From a virus, in IMG/VR virus record IMGVR_UViG_3300017782_000023, positions 1 through 52,568 of that record: DNA of 52,568 nt. The stretch is one strand, 5' to 3'. Position 1 is the first letter of the stretch. Each line of letters opens with the position of its first letter. A model generated the notes under the pieces. It was given only the letters and a program-made list of their open reading frames with translations. It had not been told where the DNA came from and did not search any database. Position numbers and translations under genes: made by a program. Below are positions 15,736-23,927 of the stretch, piece by piece.

Positions 15736-16695
15736 ATGGACTTATTGACAGAAAGAGAATACTACAAACCTTTTAACTATCCGTGGGCTTTTGAGCACTA
15801 TAAAACTCAACAGCACATGCATTGGCTTCCTGATGAGGTCAATCTAGCGGATGATCTAAAGGACTATAGGGAGAAAATGAGTGATGGAAACCGAAGACTG
15901 CTTTCGAGCATCTTTCGTTTCTTTACTCAAGCTGATGTAGATGTATGTTGTGGATATGCAAAGCACTATCTACCTACGTTTAAGCAGCCAGAGGTGCGAA
16001 TGATGCTATCTGCGTTTGCTGCTATGGAGGCAGTACACCAGGAAGCATATTCGTTGCTTTTGGAAACACTTGGGTTCGGAGATGATGAATATCAGAAATT
16101 CTTTGAGCACAAAGCTATGCTTGATAAGCATGAGCATTTAAGTAACTTTGGAATGGATACACCTATGGATATTGCAAAAACCATGGCTATCTATTCTGGA
16201 TTTACTGAGGGAGTACAGTTATTTAGTAGCTTTGCTATTCTACTGAACTTTCCTCGCCATAACTTGATGAAAGGTATGGGACAAATTGTTACATGGTCAA
16301 TTCGCGACGAGACCCTTCATGTTGAAGGAATGTCACAATTGTTTAGAACTTTTATACAAGAGAATCCTGAGTTATGGAATGACGATCTAAAATATGAGAT
16401 TTACTGTGCCGCAGAGCGAACAGTAGAACTAGAAGATGCATTTATTGATTTATGCTTTGAAGGTGCTGATGTACCTGAGCTTACAGCAGATGAAGTAAAG
16501 GCATACATTCGTTATATTGCAGATCGAAGACTCCTAGGACTGGGAATGAAAAAGATCTTTTCAAGCGAAGAAAATCCTCTTCCTTGGCTAGATTATATGT
16601 TGAATGGCGTAGAACACGCTAATTTTTTCGAGAACCGTGCCACTGAGTACTCGCGCGCTAGTACTACAGGTAATTGGCAAGATATTTTTAAATAA
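15736..16695 (+). CDS. nrdB: Ribonucleotide reductase class I small (beta) subunit
   Basis: From the ATG at 15736 (GAGGG at 15726-15730) this is a 319-residue ferritin-like radical-generating subunit. A longer frame from 15691 would overlap nrdA and has no good ribosome site. All metal ligands are present: Asp67, Glu98 and His101 (MEAVHQEAY), Glu158 (FTEGVQ), and Glu192 and His195 (RDETLH). The radical tyrosine position is Tyr105, four residues after His101 as in E. coli Tyr122, so a tyrosyl radical is expected. The C-terminus NWQDIFK is typical of the tail that docks into NrdA. The pair supplies dNTPs for the polymerase encoded upstream. Confidence 0.95.
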   Translation: MDLLTEREYYKPFNYPWAFEHYKTQQHMHWLPDEVNLADDLKDYREKMSDGNRRLLSSIFRFFTQADVDVCCGYAKHYLPTFKQPEVRMMLSAFAAMEAVHQEAYSLLLETLGFGDDEYQKFFEHKAMLDKHEHLSNFGMDTPMDIAKTMAIYSGFTEGVQLFSSFAILLNFPRHNLMKGMGQIVTWSIRDETLHVEGMSQLFRTFIQENPELWNDDLKYEIYCAAERTVELEDAFIDLCFEGADVPELTADEVKAYIRYIADRRLLGLGMKKIFSSEENPLPWLDYMLNGVEHANFFENRATEYSRASTTGNWQDIFK

Positions 16696-16706
16696 GGAAC
16701 CTTATT

Positions 16707-16928
16707 ATGGCTGAAGTTGATCAAACTGAAGAAAATCCTGTATTAACCTTCAATGGGACAGAGTATCCTATTGCAGATCTTACAGACGAGCAAAAATACC
16801 TTGTAAATCAAATTCAAGATATTGAATCTCAGTTATCTCCTCTAAGAGCAAAAACCCATCAGCTCACTAGAGCAAAAGATGGATTTGTAACAGATCTAGA
16901 TGTTTCATTAACACCTGGAGAGGAGTAA
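16707..16928 (+). CDS. Small acidic protein of unknown function after nrdB
   Basis: This protein has 73 residues with AAGGA before its ATG. It starts with an acidic stretch (EVDQTEENP) and a short beta segment (LTFNGTEYPI). A predicted amphipathic helix with heptad-like spacing follows (DEQKYLVNQIQDIESQLSPLRAKTH), written here as two parts: DEQKYLVNQIQDI and ESQLSPLRAKTH. It is the last gene of the plus-strand arm and lies directly before the bidirectional terminator. No catalytic motif is present. Small coiled-coil proteins of this kind are common in phages; a role as a regulator or adaptor is a guess. Confidence 0.7.
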   Translation: MAEVDQTEENPVLTFNGTEYPIADLTDEQKYLVNQIQDIESQLSPLRAKTHQLTRAKDGFVTDLDVSLTPGEE

Positions 16929-16932
16929 AAAG

Positions 16933-16955
16933 AAAGGGGCTTAGGCCCCTTTTTT
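16933..16955. terminator. Bidirectional rho-independent terminator
   Basis: The stem AAAGGGGC pairs with GCCCCTTT around the loop TTAG. The plus-strand RNA continues into a run of U, and the minus-strand RNA reads into UUUCUUUUU after the stem. It sits in the 44-base gap between the last plus-strand gene (16928) and the last gene of the minus-strand fibre operon (16973). It can therefore stop transcription from both convergent arms. Confidence 0.9.
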
Positions 16956-16972
16956 ATTACCATTTTACTTCC

Positions 16973-19789
16973 TTATGATGACCAGGCTGGCATATTTGCG
17001 GAGCCTAAAATTCCTCTATAATAGTCATGTATTTTCTGCATATTAGCTGTAGATAAAACATTATCATACACAATAAGTGCTCTAACATGGTGAGGTTTTC
17101 TAAACGTTGCAGAAACATACCCATTAAAGTCTATCCCGCTAGGGAATACAGCCCCTGATATTATAGCAGTATTATACTTAGATTGCTCATGAGCATCAAA
17201 TGATGTATTTCTATCATTCAGGACGGTATTACCGTTAACTCTATGTTCCCGAGTTTCTCCACTATGAGTATTAATTGCTGAAGTTTGACCGGTAGTTGAC
17301 CCGTCTTGGAGTACATAAGCGTAAGTACTCGAATTACTACCATAGCTCCACAAAAGAGTATTTTCTAGTGTAGTTGGTGTGTGATAAATTAAAATAACAG
17401 TCTTAGCTTTTCCACTCCCTGTACCCGAAAGTGCAGTAGGAAATTCAAAGTTTCCTACGCTCTCCCCGCCCGCCGCAAATTGCATTGCAGCTACACTATG
17501 AGCGGTTGTGCTAGAAGAGTATGTTCCACCAGAAAAAGTTATATTGTTACTATTAGAAGAAATATCAGTCCACGTTGTACCTGAGCCCCCATAACTACTG
17601 GAGTCTCCAAAGTCCCAAAATCCTATTAAACCTGATATACTAGTAGGTCCAAAAGATAATGTAAACGTTGAAGAAGCACTGTTAGTTCTTACACCATCAA
17701 AAGCCTTAAATCTAGCAGTAAATGTTCCGCCATTAGACTCATTAGTACTAGGAGTTACTGTGAATGTGCCCCCACTTTGGGTAATTGTAGCTTGAGCTTG
17801 ATTAGAAGGGCTGGTATCATGACTATAAGTCACATCGAACCCTTCTGGATCTGTAGCTGCTACAGTAACAGTAGTTGCTGTGCCGTCCGCTTCTAGTGCG
17901 TAGGAAGCTGCGGGACTAGTAGTGAATTCAGGCAGTGTGTTTACTCCGCTAAAAATTCTATCCCACTCCGTACCGTCCCAGCCATAAAAAGCTTTCACAT
18001 CCGTTACAAATGCTAGGTCTCCACCAGTATTTCCAGAAGAAGGTAGAGCTGCTATGTTTGCATATGTAGTTACACCACCTCCTGGGAGGAGCAGCCCGGC
18101 TGCCGCTGCTGCTGCAATTTCGCTTTTTACAATTAACTTAGTCGCTGAAACAGCGGTTCCTGCTAATACTGAAGGAGATCCCGCTGTTGTTGACAGTGTA
18201 CCGTCGTTTTGTATGTAATAAGACTGCCCGGCAGTTAGCCCAGACTGAGCATCATCTACTGAACCTATAAGTTGAACTGTAGCAGTAGCAGAATTAGCAT
18301 AGGCCGCATCCGATACTCCTATGTAGTTACTTGCTGTAAGATTTGTTGAAGTTGAGGCTGCCCTAGCTGTTTGCTTTACACGAGCTGTTCCACGGTTAGA
18401 GTTTCCTCTGTCCCTATAAGCGAGTACTACTTTGTTTGAATTTGAGTCAAAAGTTGTACCATAATTATTATCTGATTCACCACTGTTGTATACCTCTGCT
18501 GAACCCAGAGTAAGACTTGTCCCGCTCACAGTACACTCACGAAGAGTACCGTACCAAGAGTTGGCTACATCTAAGTAGGTAATTACAATTTTATTAGTAT
18601 TTGAGTCAAAAACAACACTATTATCATACATGCCTCCCGTCGTAATCCCAGTAACTTCTGTTCCAAAACTAATACTGCTACCGCTCACTGTACCTACCCT
18701 GATTGCTCCTGCAGCAGAATTAGCATAATACATTGCTACGACTTTATTTGAGTTTGAGTCAAAACCGAGAGCAATGTCATTAGCTCCATTAGAACTGACA
18801 CTCACGGCAGTACCAAAACTAATACTTGTTCCAGATACTGTACCTACAATTGCTTTAGTAGAACGAGAACTATCTGAGTTGTTTCCGTCCACGTAGACTA
18901 ATACGCATTTATTTGAGTTTGAATCAAATACAACATCTCCCGCCTTGCTCGCTCCTGTTGTACCGTTATAAAGTACACGACTACCAAAACTAATACTTGT
19001 TCCAGATACTGTACCTACTCTTACCGCTGCATGGAACCCAGTATTTGTAGAGCTAACGTAAGCAGCTCCTTTATATACATAACAGACTACAACTTTATTT
19101 GCATATGAGTCAAAAGTGATACCCCCTCTATTGGCAAAGGAGGACGAACCTATGTCACTGGTCATATCAGAAATAGGCTCCATAATGGTTGGCGAGCCAA
19201 AACTAATACTTGTTCCAGATACTGTACCTACAATTGCGGTAGCTCGGTCCCTCGAATACGTTGTACCACTGATAGTCTCGGCATGCTTATCCTGATATAC
19301 AATTACAATTTTATTTGAATTTGAGTCAAAAGTGATCATAGGCCAGCTAGTTTCTCTTGTATTAAATACCACTTCACTTCCAAAACTAATACTGTTACCG
19401 GACACTGTACCTACGATTGCCGTTCCGTAGTTACTGTTACCTGCATCCCTATAAGCGAGTACTACTTTGTTTGAATTTGAGTCAAAAGTTGCACTGGCGC
19501 CTTGCTGTCCTGTATTAGCTGTGCTGTCATTAAATACAGTCTCACTACCTAAAGCAGCAGCAATCGCACTAACCTCTGAGCCTGCCACAGCACTTACAGT
19601 ACCATCAGAGTTTACTATAACCATATCTCCATTTGCAAGAGCCCCACTCGCAGTAGCTGTGAGAGTAGGATTCGCTGCTGAACTAGAAGTAATTTTCCAT
19701 TTTTCGGTAGAACTATTATAAGTGTAATTCCTACCATCCGCTGTTATTGTGTCTCCATTACTGGGACTATCTGTAAAGTTAATTGCCAT
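16973..19789 (-). CDS. Tail fibre / adhesin with propeller-like repeats and a LamG-like C-terminus
   Basis: This 938-residue virion protein is the last gene of the minus-strand operon. Domains in order: an N-terminal SPSNGDTIT module (residues 1-35) shared with three other fibre proteins here; seven repeats built around FDSNSNKVV and GTVSGTSISFG (about residues 90-470), probably a beta-propeller; a module around GLTAGQSYYIQNDGTLS that also occurs in the 23927 gene; a short WDGTEWDRI segment; an Ig/cadherin-like domain (about 610-710, ATDPEGFDV); and a C-terminal concanavalin/LamG-like domain beginning LIGFWDFGDSS. This layout is what one expects of a receptor-binding appendage. No peptidase, lyase or hydrolase motif is seen. 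The start has AGAGG upstream. Confidence 0.8.
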   Translation of the reverse strand: MAINFTDSPSNGDTITADGRNYTYNSSTEKWKITSSSAANPTLTATASGALANGDMVIVNSDGTVSAVAGSEVSAIAAALGSETVFNDSTANTGQQGASATFDSNSNKVVLAYRDAGNSNYGTAIVGTVSGNSISFGSEVVFNTRETSWPMITFDSNSNKIVIVYQDKHAETISGTTYSRDRATAIVGTVSGTSISFGSPTIMEPISDMTSDIGSSSFANRGGITFDSYANKVVVCYVYKGAAYVSSTNTGFHAAVRVGTVSGTSISFGSRVLYNGTTGASKAGDVVFDSNSNKCVLVYVDGNNSDSSRSTKAIVGTVSGTSISFGTAVSVSSNGANDIALGFDSNSNKVVAMYYANSAAGAIRVGTVSGSSISFGTEVTGITTGGMYDNSVVFDSNTNKIVITYLDVANSWYGTLRECTVSGTSLTLGSAEVYNSGESDNNYGTTFDSNSNKVVLAYRDRGNSNRGTARVKQTARAASTSTNLTASNYIGVSDAAYANSATATVQLIGSVDDAQSGLTAGQSYYIQNDGTLSTTAGSPSVLAGTAVSATKLIVKSEIAAAAAAGLLLPGGGVTTYANIAALPSSGNTGGDLAFVTDVKAFYGWDGTEWDRIFSGVNTLPEFTTSPAASYALEADGTATTVTVAATDPEGFDVTYSHDTSPSNQAQATITQSGGTFTVTPSTNESNGGTFTARFKAFDGVRTNSASSTFTLSFGPTSISGLIGFWDFGDSSSYGGSGTTWTDISSNSNNITFSGGTYSSSTTAHSVAAMQFAAGGESVGNFEFPTALSGTGSGKAKTVILIYHTPTTLENTLLWSYGSNSSTYAYVLQDGSTTGQTSAINTHSGETREHRVNGNTVLNDRNTSFDAHEQSKYNTAIISGAVFPSGIDFNGYVSATFRKPHHVRALIVYDNVLSTANMQKIHDYYRGILGSANMPAWSS
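18365..19515 (-). repeat. Seven coding repeats of a putative beta-propeller
   Basis: Seven degenerate units, each about 45-75 codons, encode FDSNSNK...VGTVSGxSISFG. The first and last units are nearly identical at the DNA level over about 45 bases (18412-18456 and 19447-19491). Confidence 0.8.
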
Positions 19790-19791
19790 TT

Positions 19792-20109
19792 TTATACCTC
19801 TATAATGTTAACGCTTAGAGCAGAATTCCACAATATATCAAGCTGTTTAGCCCACATATTGTAATGCGACTTTATATCTTGTTTATTTTCAGGAAGTTTA
19901 GATAAACTCCTTACATATTCTACTGTAAAAGTGTCTAATAATTCTTGCTCAGTATTAAACTTCATTTTTTTAGGCTCAAAAATCCAAAAAACATCTTTAG
20001 TTAAACTCTCATCCGTTTCACTTACTAAGGTTATATTCGCTTGTATATACTTAATAGTATTGTCTACATGATATACCTTAACAGAGTTCCATTGTTCTAT
20101 AAAATTCAT
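19792..20109 (-). CDS. Small protein of unknown function in the fibre operon
   Basis: This gene encodes 105 residues from the ATG at 20109, which follows GGGAG by five bases. A GTG four codons upstream would overlap the preceding gene. The protein is mixed alpha/beta in appearance, with FIEQWNSVKVYHV, KYIQANITLV, VFWIFEPKKMKF and a helical C-terminal part containing NKQDIKSHYNMWAKQL. It resembles neither the Gly/Ser/Thr-rich fibre proteins around it nor any enzyme I know. Because it sits between fibre genes, a fibre-assembly chaperone or small virion protein is possible. It could also be a cytoplasmic passenger gene. Confidence 0.65.
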   Translation of the reverse strand: MNFIEQWNSVKVYHVDNTIKYIQANITLVSETDESLTKDVFWIFEPKKMKFNTEQELLDTFTVEYVRSLSKLPENKQDIKSHYNMWAKQLDILWNSALSVNIIEV

Positions 20110-20111
20110 AC

Positions 20112-20327
20112 TTACTCCCACGATTCCGGATCTGCTGCTGCAGCTCCGCTGCTATCTGTTGTTCTTGCAGGAAATGGAAGCAAAGTACTCCCAAGAGGTA
20201 CATCTGCAACGATAAGATCTCTTGCTGCGGGAAATAGGCTTCCCGCTAAAAGTAAAGGTGATGGAGGAACCGTTGCAAAAACTATTTCTGTTACTGTAGT
20301 AACGCCCCCTTCTATTGTTAATGCCAT
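20112..20327 (-). CDS. Very small protein of unknown function in the fibre operon
   Basis: This gene encodes 71 residues with a good GGAG site before the ATG. The sequence has a hydrophobic first half (VFATVPPSPLLLAGSLFPAA) and an acidic, Ala-rich end (AAAADPESWE). There is no clear signal peptide. The rich hydrophobic segment and Pro content might reflect a membrane or structural role, but I cannot assign a family. It is separated by ten bases from the upstream gene at 20338 and by two bases from the downstream one. Confidence 0.55.
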   Translation of the reverse strand: MALTIEGGVTTVTEIVFATVPPSPLLLAGSLFPAARDLIVADVPLGSTLLPFPARTTDSSGAAAADPESWE

Positions 20328-20337
20328 GTTTTTTCTC

Positions 20338-21498
20338 CTATGTTTTTTTAATTAAATAATGTCCTAGATCCGGCCGAAGATCTACAACAGGGGCATATAC
20401 ATAATCATTTCCTGAGATTGTAACTTCCTCAAATGCAGTTCCAATCCCAGAGGGGGCAAACCAAACATTATTTAAAGTAGAAAAGTCCTTTACATCTGGA
20501 AAAAAGCCAGGACCTTTTATATATAAGGGGAAAACTACTAGTGCTTTTGTGCCGTTCGCGGTATAGGATAATTGGTTGCTATTTTTAAATGAAGCGGTGC
20601 CGGACGAGGTGGAGGCAGCATAAGACATATTCCATTGCATGTCAGTATTGATCTCACCTACGTCAGAGCCAGTAATTGTGCTATTCTCTAGTTTTGCTAT
20701 ACTATAATAGTATCCCTCGGGGTCGTACGCATTGCCGTTAGTAGAAGCTGTCCATAGTCGTATAGTGCCTCCTTCATTTCCCGCAAGGTGTGTACCAAAG
20801 TTACAGAGTTGTGCAAAATCTCCTGGGCTAGTGTTTCCAAACCAACCTGAATTAGAACTTGATCTATACATTGGCGAAGCCTCACCCGCGTTGTGTTTAC
20901 TCGCGTCGGATGCAAAAACAAAAGCATTAGGACACACAGACTGTTTTTGATCTAAAGGACCTTGGGGGCCTTCTAAAATCATAAAAGCTCCCTCTCCGCT
21001 ATCTATGTAACCCAATATTATAATTCTTTTTGGATCCGCAAAAACTCGTATAGTACGACCACTTGTATACATAGCATGAGAGCTAGCATAAGTACTGTTC
21101 GTACCAGAGTACCCCCAGCTTAAGTTTTCTGTGCTCGTATTTGGATCAAAAATAACCCCCAAACAAAACCCAAAGCTAGTACTATTATAGTATGAAGTAC
21201 TAGTGTGGGCCCCAGAGGTATATAAGGCACAATACTTTGGGATGTTGTTTGTAGCAGAAGTACCTTGAAGAATATACTGTGCGTCTGCCGCTGCTATACT
21301 ACCACTTTGCAAAGAGTTAGAGCTATGTAAGGCCCAACCACTGTTTGCTCCCGCTGTTAATTCAGAGTCAGCTGTCGTAATAAACTCTAGATTACTTAAA
21401 GACGCGCTACCCGAACTAGACTCATGAATAATTCTAGTTATATCCCTTACTACTTCTCCATTTGTTGTATTTGAGGGAAATTTTAATTTTGCATACAT
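20338..21498 (-). CDS. Virion-associated protein, family not recognised
   Basis: This 386-residue protein begins MYAKLKFPSNTTNGEVVRDI and is preceded by GGAG. It is rich in Ser, Thr, Gly, Asn and Tyr, like extracellular virion proteins, with several aromatic turn motifs (SGWFGNTSPGDF, GYYYSIAKLENS) and no transmembrane helix. Its C-terminal half contains FPLYIKGPGFFPDVKDFS and ends YLIKKT. It does not carry the SPSNGDT N-terminal module of the other fibre proteins. It sits in the middle of the fibre operon, so a baseplate or fibre structural role is likely but inferred from context. Confidence 0.7.
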   Translation of the reverse strand: MYAKLKFPSNTTNGEVVRDITRIIHESSSGSASLSNLEFITTADSELTAGANSGWALHSSNSLQSGSIAAADAQYILQGTSATNNIPKYCALYTSGAHTSTSYYNSTSFGFCLGVIFDPNTSTENLSWGYSGTNSTYASSHAMYTSGRTIRVFADPKRIIILGYIDSGEGAFMILEGPQGPLDQKQSVCPNAFVFASDASKHNAGEASPMYRSSSNSGWFGNTSPGDFAQLCNFGTHLAGNEGGTIRLWTASTNGNAYDPEGYYYSIAKLENSTITGSDVGEINTDMQWNMSYAASTSSGTASFKNSNQLSYTANGTKALVVFPLYIKGPGFFPDVKDFSTLNNVWFAPSGIGTAFEEVTISGNDYVYAPVVDLRPDLGHYLIKKT

Positions 21499-21521
21499 TG
21501 TATTTTCTCCTGATATGCTAG

Positions 21522-22802
21522 TTATGAAAAACTAAATACTAAATATAGGTTGGCACCCGCTGTGCTAGAACCTACCTGTGTTATATTTACGGTTATATAG
21601 TCACCTTCCGAAAAAGTTGTAGTATCACTATTATTAACACTAGAACTAGCTCCGTTAGCAATTGTTATTGTTTTAAACGCGCTTCCTGCGCCATTTTTAA
21701 TTAAGGCTATAGTAGCCGCTGATCCAGCGGGTGCAGTATCTACAAAAGCATCTATAAAATCAAGCGTAAAAGAGTCATGCAGATATAGTCGTTTTGATCC
21801 TGTATTTACAGCAAGAGTATCATCATACCTATATGCCTTTACAAAGCCTCCTCCCGCTGATTGGCTTGCCCAACTCAATACTCCACTGCCATTTGTAGTT
21901 AGTACTTGATTTGCACTTCCGTCAGCATTTGGCCAAGTATGATTGTCTAATACAATGTTTCCTGACCCATCGGGTTTTATATCTATATTACCATTGCCAA
22001 TAGAAACAATATCTTGTCCGTTGACATCTAGATTTCCCCCAAGCTGAGGTGTTGTGTCAGCTACTACTGACGCAATACCCCCTGATCCTGTTGAATCTGC
22101 TGCGGGCGCCCATTCACTTCCGCTCCACTTTAATACTTGACCAGAACTGGGACTTGTAGAGCTTACATTTGTTAAATCTGATAAAACAGCAACGCCTCCT
22201 CCACCATCAGGATTAGCAAATTCAATCCATTGATTACTGCTGCCGTCAGCATAGTAAATATAGGGGGTCAGCTCAGTTGTATCAAACCATAAATCTCCCG
22301 AGGAAGGACTGCTGGGAGCAGTATCAGAAGTAGATACTGAAGCACCTCCTCCTCCTCCACTGCTTTGCGCAGTCCAACTTAGATTTCCAGATCCGTCTGT
22401 TTTTAGAACGTAATTTGCAGTGCCATCTGCAGTAGGCCAGCTCAACCCATCAAGTATAATTTTTCCTGAGCCATTTGGAGTTATAGAAATATTTCCATTG
22501 CTAACTGAAACTAGGCTTTGCCCATTAACGTCTAGATCACCTCCCAGCTGCGGAGTTGTATCTTCAACTAGGGAGGATAAGCCTCCAGAACTTACGGTAG
22601 TGAATGTAAAAGAACCACTGCCGTTTGTAGTTAATACTTGACCATTTGTGCCATCAGACCCGACATCTGTTAGTGATAGTAAAGTATCGCCGGGGCTTGA
22701 AGTAACGTCCCATTTACCTGTACTATTACTAAATGTATATGTACGTCCATCAGCTGTAATAGTAGCTCCGTCACTTGGACTGTTTGTAAAATTAACTGCC
22801 AT
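21522..22802 (-). CDS. Short tail fibre protein with the SPSNGDT N-terminal module
   Basis: This 426-residue protein starts with the shared N-terminal module (FTNSPSDGATIT...GKW). It then has two copies of a segment of about 70 residues containing DTTPQLGGDLDVNGQ, PNGSGKIILDG and VLTTNGSG. Between these lie DTAPSSPSSGDLWFD and YIYYADGSSNQWIEF. The last 100 residues (about 325-426) form a distinct C-terminal domain beginning FVKAYRYDDTLAVN, a likely receptor-binding head. GGAG precedes the ATG. Both internal modules recur in the neighbouring fibres, so the gene looks assembled from a common kit. Confidence 0.8.
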   Translation of the reverse strand: MAVNFTNSPSDGATITADGRTYTFSNSTGKWDVTSSPGDTLLSLTDVGSDGTNGQVLTTNGSGSFTFTTVSSGGLSSLVEDTTPQLGGDLDVNGQSLVSVSNGNISITPNGSGKIILDGLSWPTADGTANYVLKTDGSGNLSWTAQSSGGGGGASVSTSDTAPSSPSSGDLWFDTTELTPYIYYADGSSNQWIEFANPDGGGGVAVLSDLTNVSSTSPSSGQVLKWSGSEWAPAADSTGSGGIASVVADTTPQLGGNLDVNGQDIVSIGNGNIDIKPDGSGNIVLDNHTWPNADGSANQVLTTNGSGVLSWASQSAGGGFVKAYRYDDTLAVNTGSKRLYLHDSFTLDFIDAFVDTAPAGSAATIALIKNGAGSAFKTITIANGASSSVNNSDTTTFSEGDYITVNITQVGSSTAGANLYLVFSFS

Positions 22803-22804
22803 TT

Positions 22805-23323
22805 CTATTCTCCAAATGTCACTTTTCTGCTAACTACGTTATCAGATTTACTATTTTCTTCTGCAAGTGAAAACTTGTTTGCATTAATTAGACTCTGAAC
22901 ATTTCTCCACGCTGTAGTATCTCCTTTTACCATATTAAAAGAAGCTGTAGTTGTTCCCATGGTTTCTCTAATTTGTGCTCTTACTGTCTGAAACTCGTCC
23001 GTGTACATCCAGGCCTTGCTATTTTGTGCATCCGGACCTGCTAACCACATACCCCATTCAAAATTTGTTCCTTCAATAGTGCCTGCAATCAAAGCTAAAC
23101 ATCGGGCTCCGGCTCTTACTGCAACAACGGTTCTTTCAGAGTCTGAAGCGAAGGAGCGATAAAGAGCTAGTGCTGTTTCTCTTTTTTCTTCCTCGGTAGT
23201 TGCATTGAACTCGCTCCAAGAAAAAACACTTTCAGACATAGCATCTTCTTTACAGCCCTCCCATACAATATTAAAATCATCGTTACGAACTTTGTCTATA
23301 ATATCAATAGTATAATTACTCAT
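22805..23323 (-). CDS. Protein of unknown function, possibly with a GNAT-like fold
   Basis: This 172-residue protein is neither repetitive nor Ser/Gly-rich, unlike its neighbours. It has an acidic helical N-terminus (TTEEEKRETALALYRSF) followed by strands VVAVRAGARCLALIAGT and MWLAGPDAQNSKAWMY, then a helix and TASFNMVKGDTTAWRN. Strand order and the central glycine-containing loop are vaguely like GNAT acetyltransferases in phage fibre clusters, but I see no clear acetyl-CoA P-loop. Its first codons overlap the upstream gene's stop by eight bases. It could be a fibre-modifying enzyme, a chaperone or a structural protein. Confidence 0.6.
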   Translation of the reverse strand: MSNYTIDIIDKVRNDDFNIVWEGCKEDAMSESVFSWSEFNATTEEEKRETALALYRSFASDSERTVVAVRAGARCLALIAGTIEGTNFEWGMWLAGPDAQNSKAWMYTDEFQTVRAQIRETMGTTTASFNMVKGDTTAWRNVQSLINANKFSLAEENSKSDNVVSRKVTFGE

Positions 23324-23927
23324 TAAAATCCACGTCCTTATCGCTTGTGGAGGTTACCCAGTTTCCTAAAGTTGTAGTATAGGCAGAACTGTTGGCCCAG
23401 ACCCATTTAGTGTTTCCGTCGCTCTGGGTGTGAGTGGCACTAGAAGAAGTAAGGTTCTGACTTCCTACATCTATAGAAGTAAAAAATCCTTGGGCTCTAG
23501 TTCCTGAGAGCACTACTTCAAATCCTCTGCCTGATATAACATTTGTTTTTAGGTCTTGTGTTCTGCGTTCTCTCAATACTTTTATAGTTGCTCCATCATA
23601 TGTAGTCGCACTACCACTAGCAATGCTTCCAATAGTTGTTGAGGCAATTGAGTCGTAGCCATGAGTAAGATAGCCATTGCCTCCAGATATAGTAATAGTT
23701 ACATCAGCAGACGAAGAAGATGCAGTTCCTTTTGCCGCTCCATGAAAGTTAGACATTTTTATCCTACCCGTTAAGGGAACATTAGTAATAACTCTGCCAC
23801 TATTTCCTGCAGACAGACCAATAATAGTACCTCCTCCATAGTATTCCGAAAAGGATATAGGATTTTCTCCGCCAAATTCCGTCTGTAGTTCGCTAAATTT
23901 TAATTGACCTGAAGATGCTAAAGCCAT
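23316..23927 (-). CDS. Small tail/fibre structural protein
   Basis: This 203-residue protein begins ALASSGQLKFSELQTEFGG, a pattern frequent at the start of phage tail proteins. This is followed by ISFSEYYGGG and the short motif RIKMSNFHGA. The remaining 120 residues are Ser/Thr-rich beta-type sequence (DVTITISGGNGYL, TTYDGATIKVL). AAGGAG precedes its ATG. The upstream gene's stop overlaps its start codon. It is probably a small appendage attached to the tail or fibre. The family assignment is by N-terminal pattern and context. Confidence 0.75.
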   Translation of the reverse strand: MALASSGQLKFSELQTEFGGENPISFSEYYGGGTIIGLSAGNSGRVITNVPLTGRIKMSNFHGAAKGTASSSSADVTITISGGNGYLTHGYDSIASTTIGSIASGSATTYDGATIKVLRERRTQDLKTNVISGRGFEVVLSGTRAQGFFTSIDVGSQNLTSSSATHTQSDGNTKWVWANSSAYTTTLGNWVTSTSDKDVDFNE

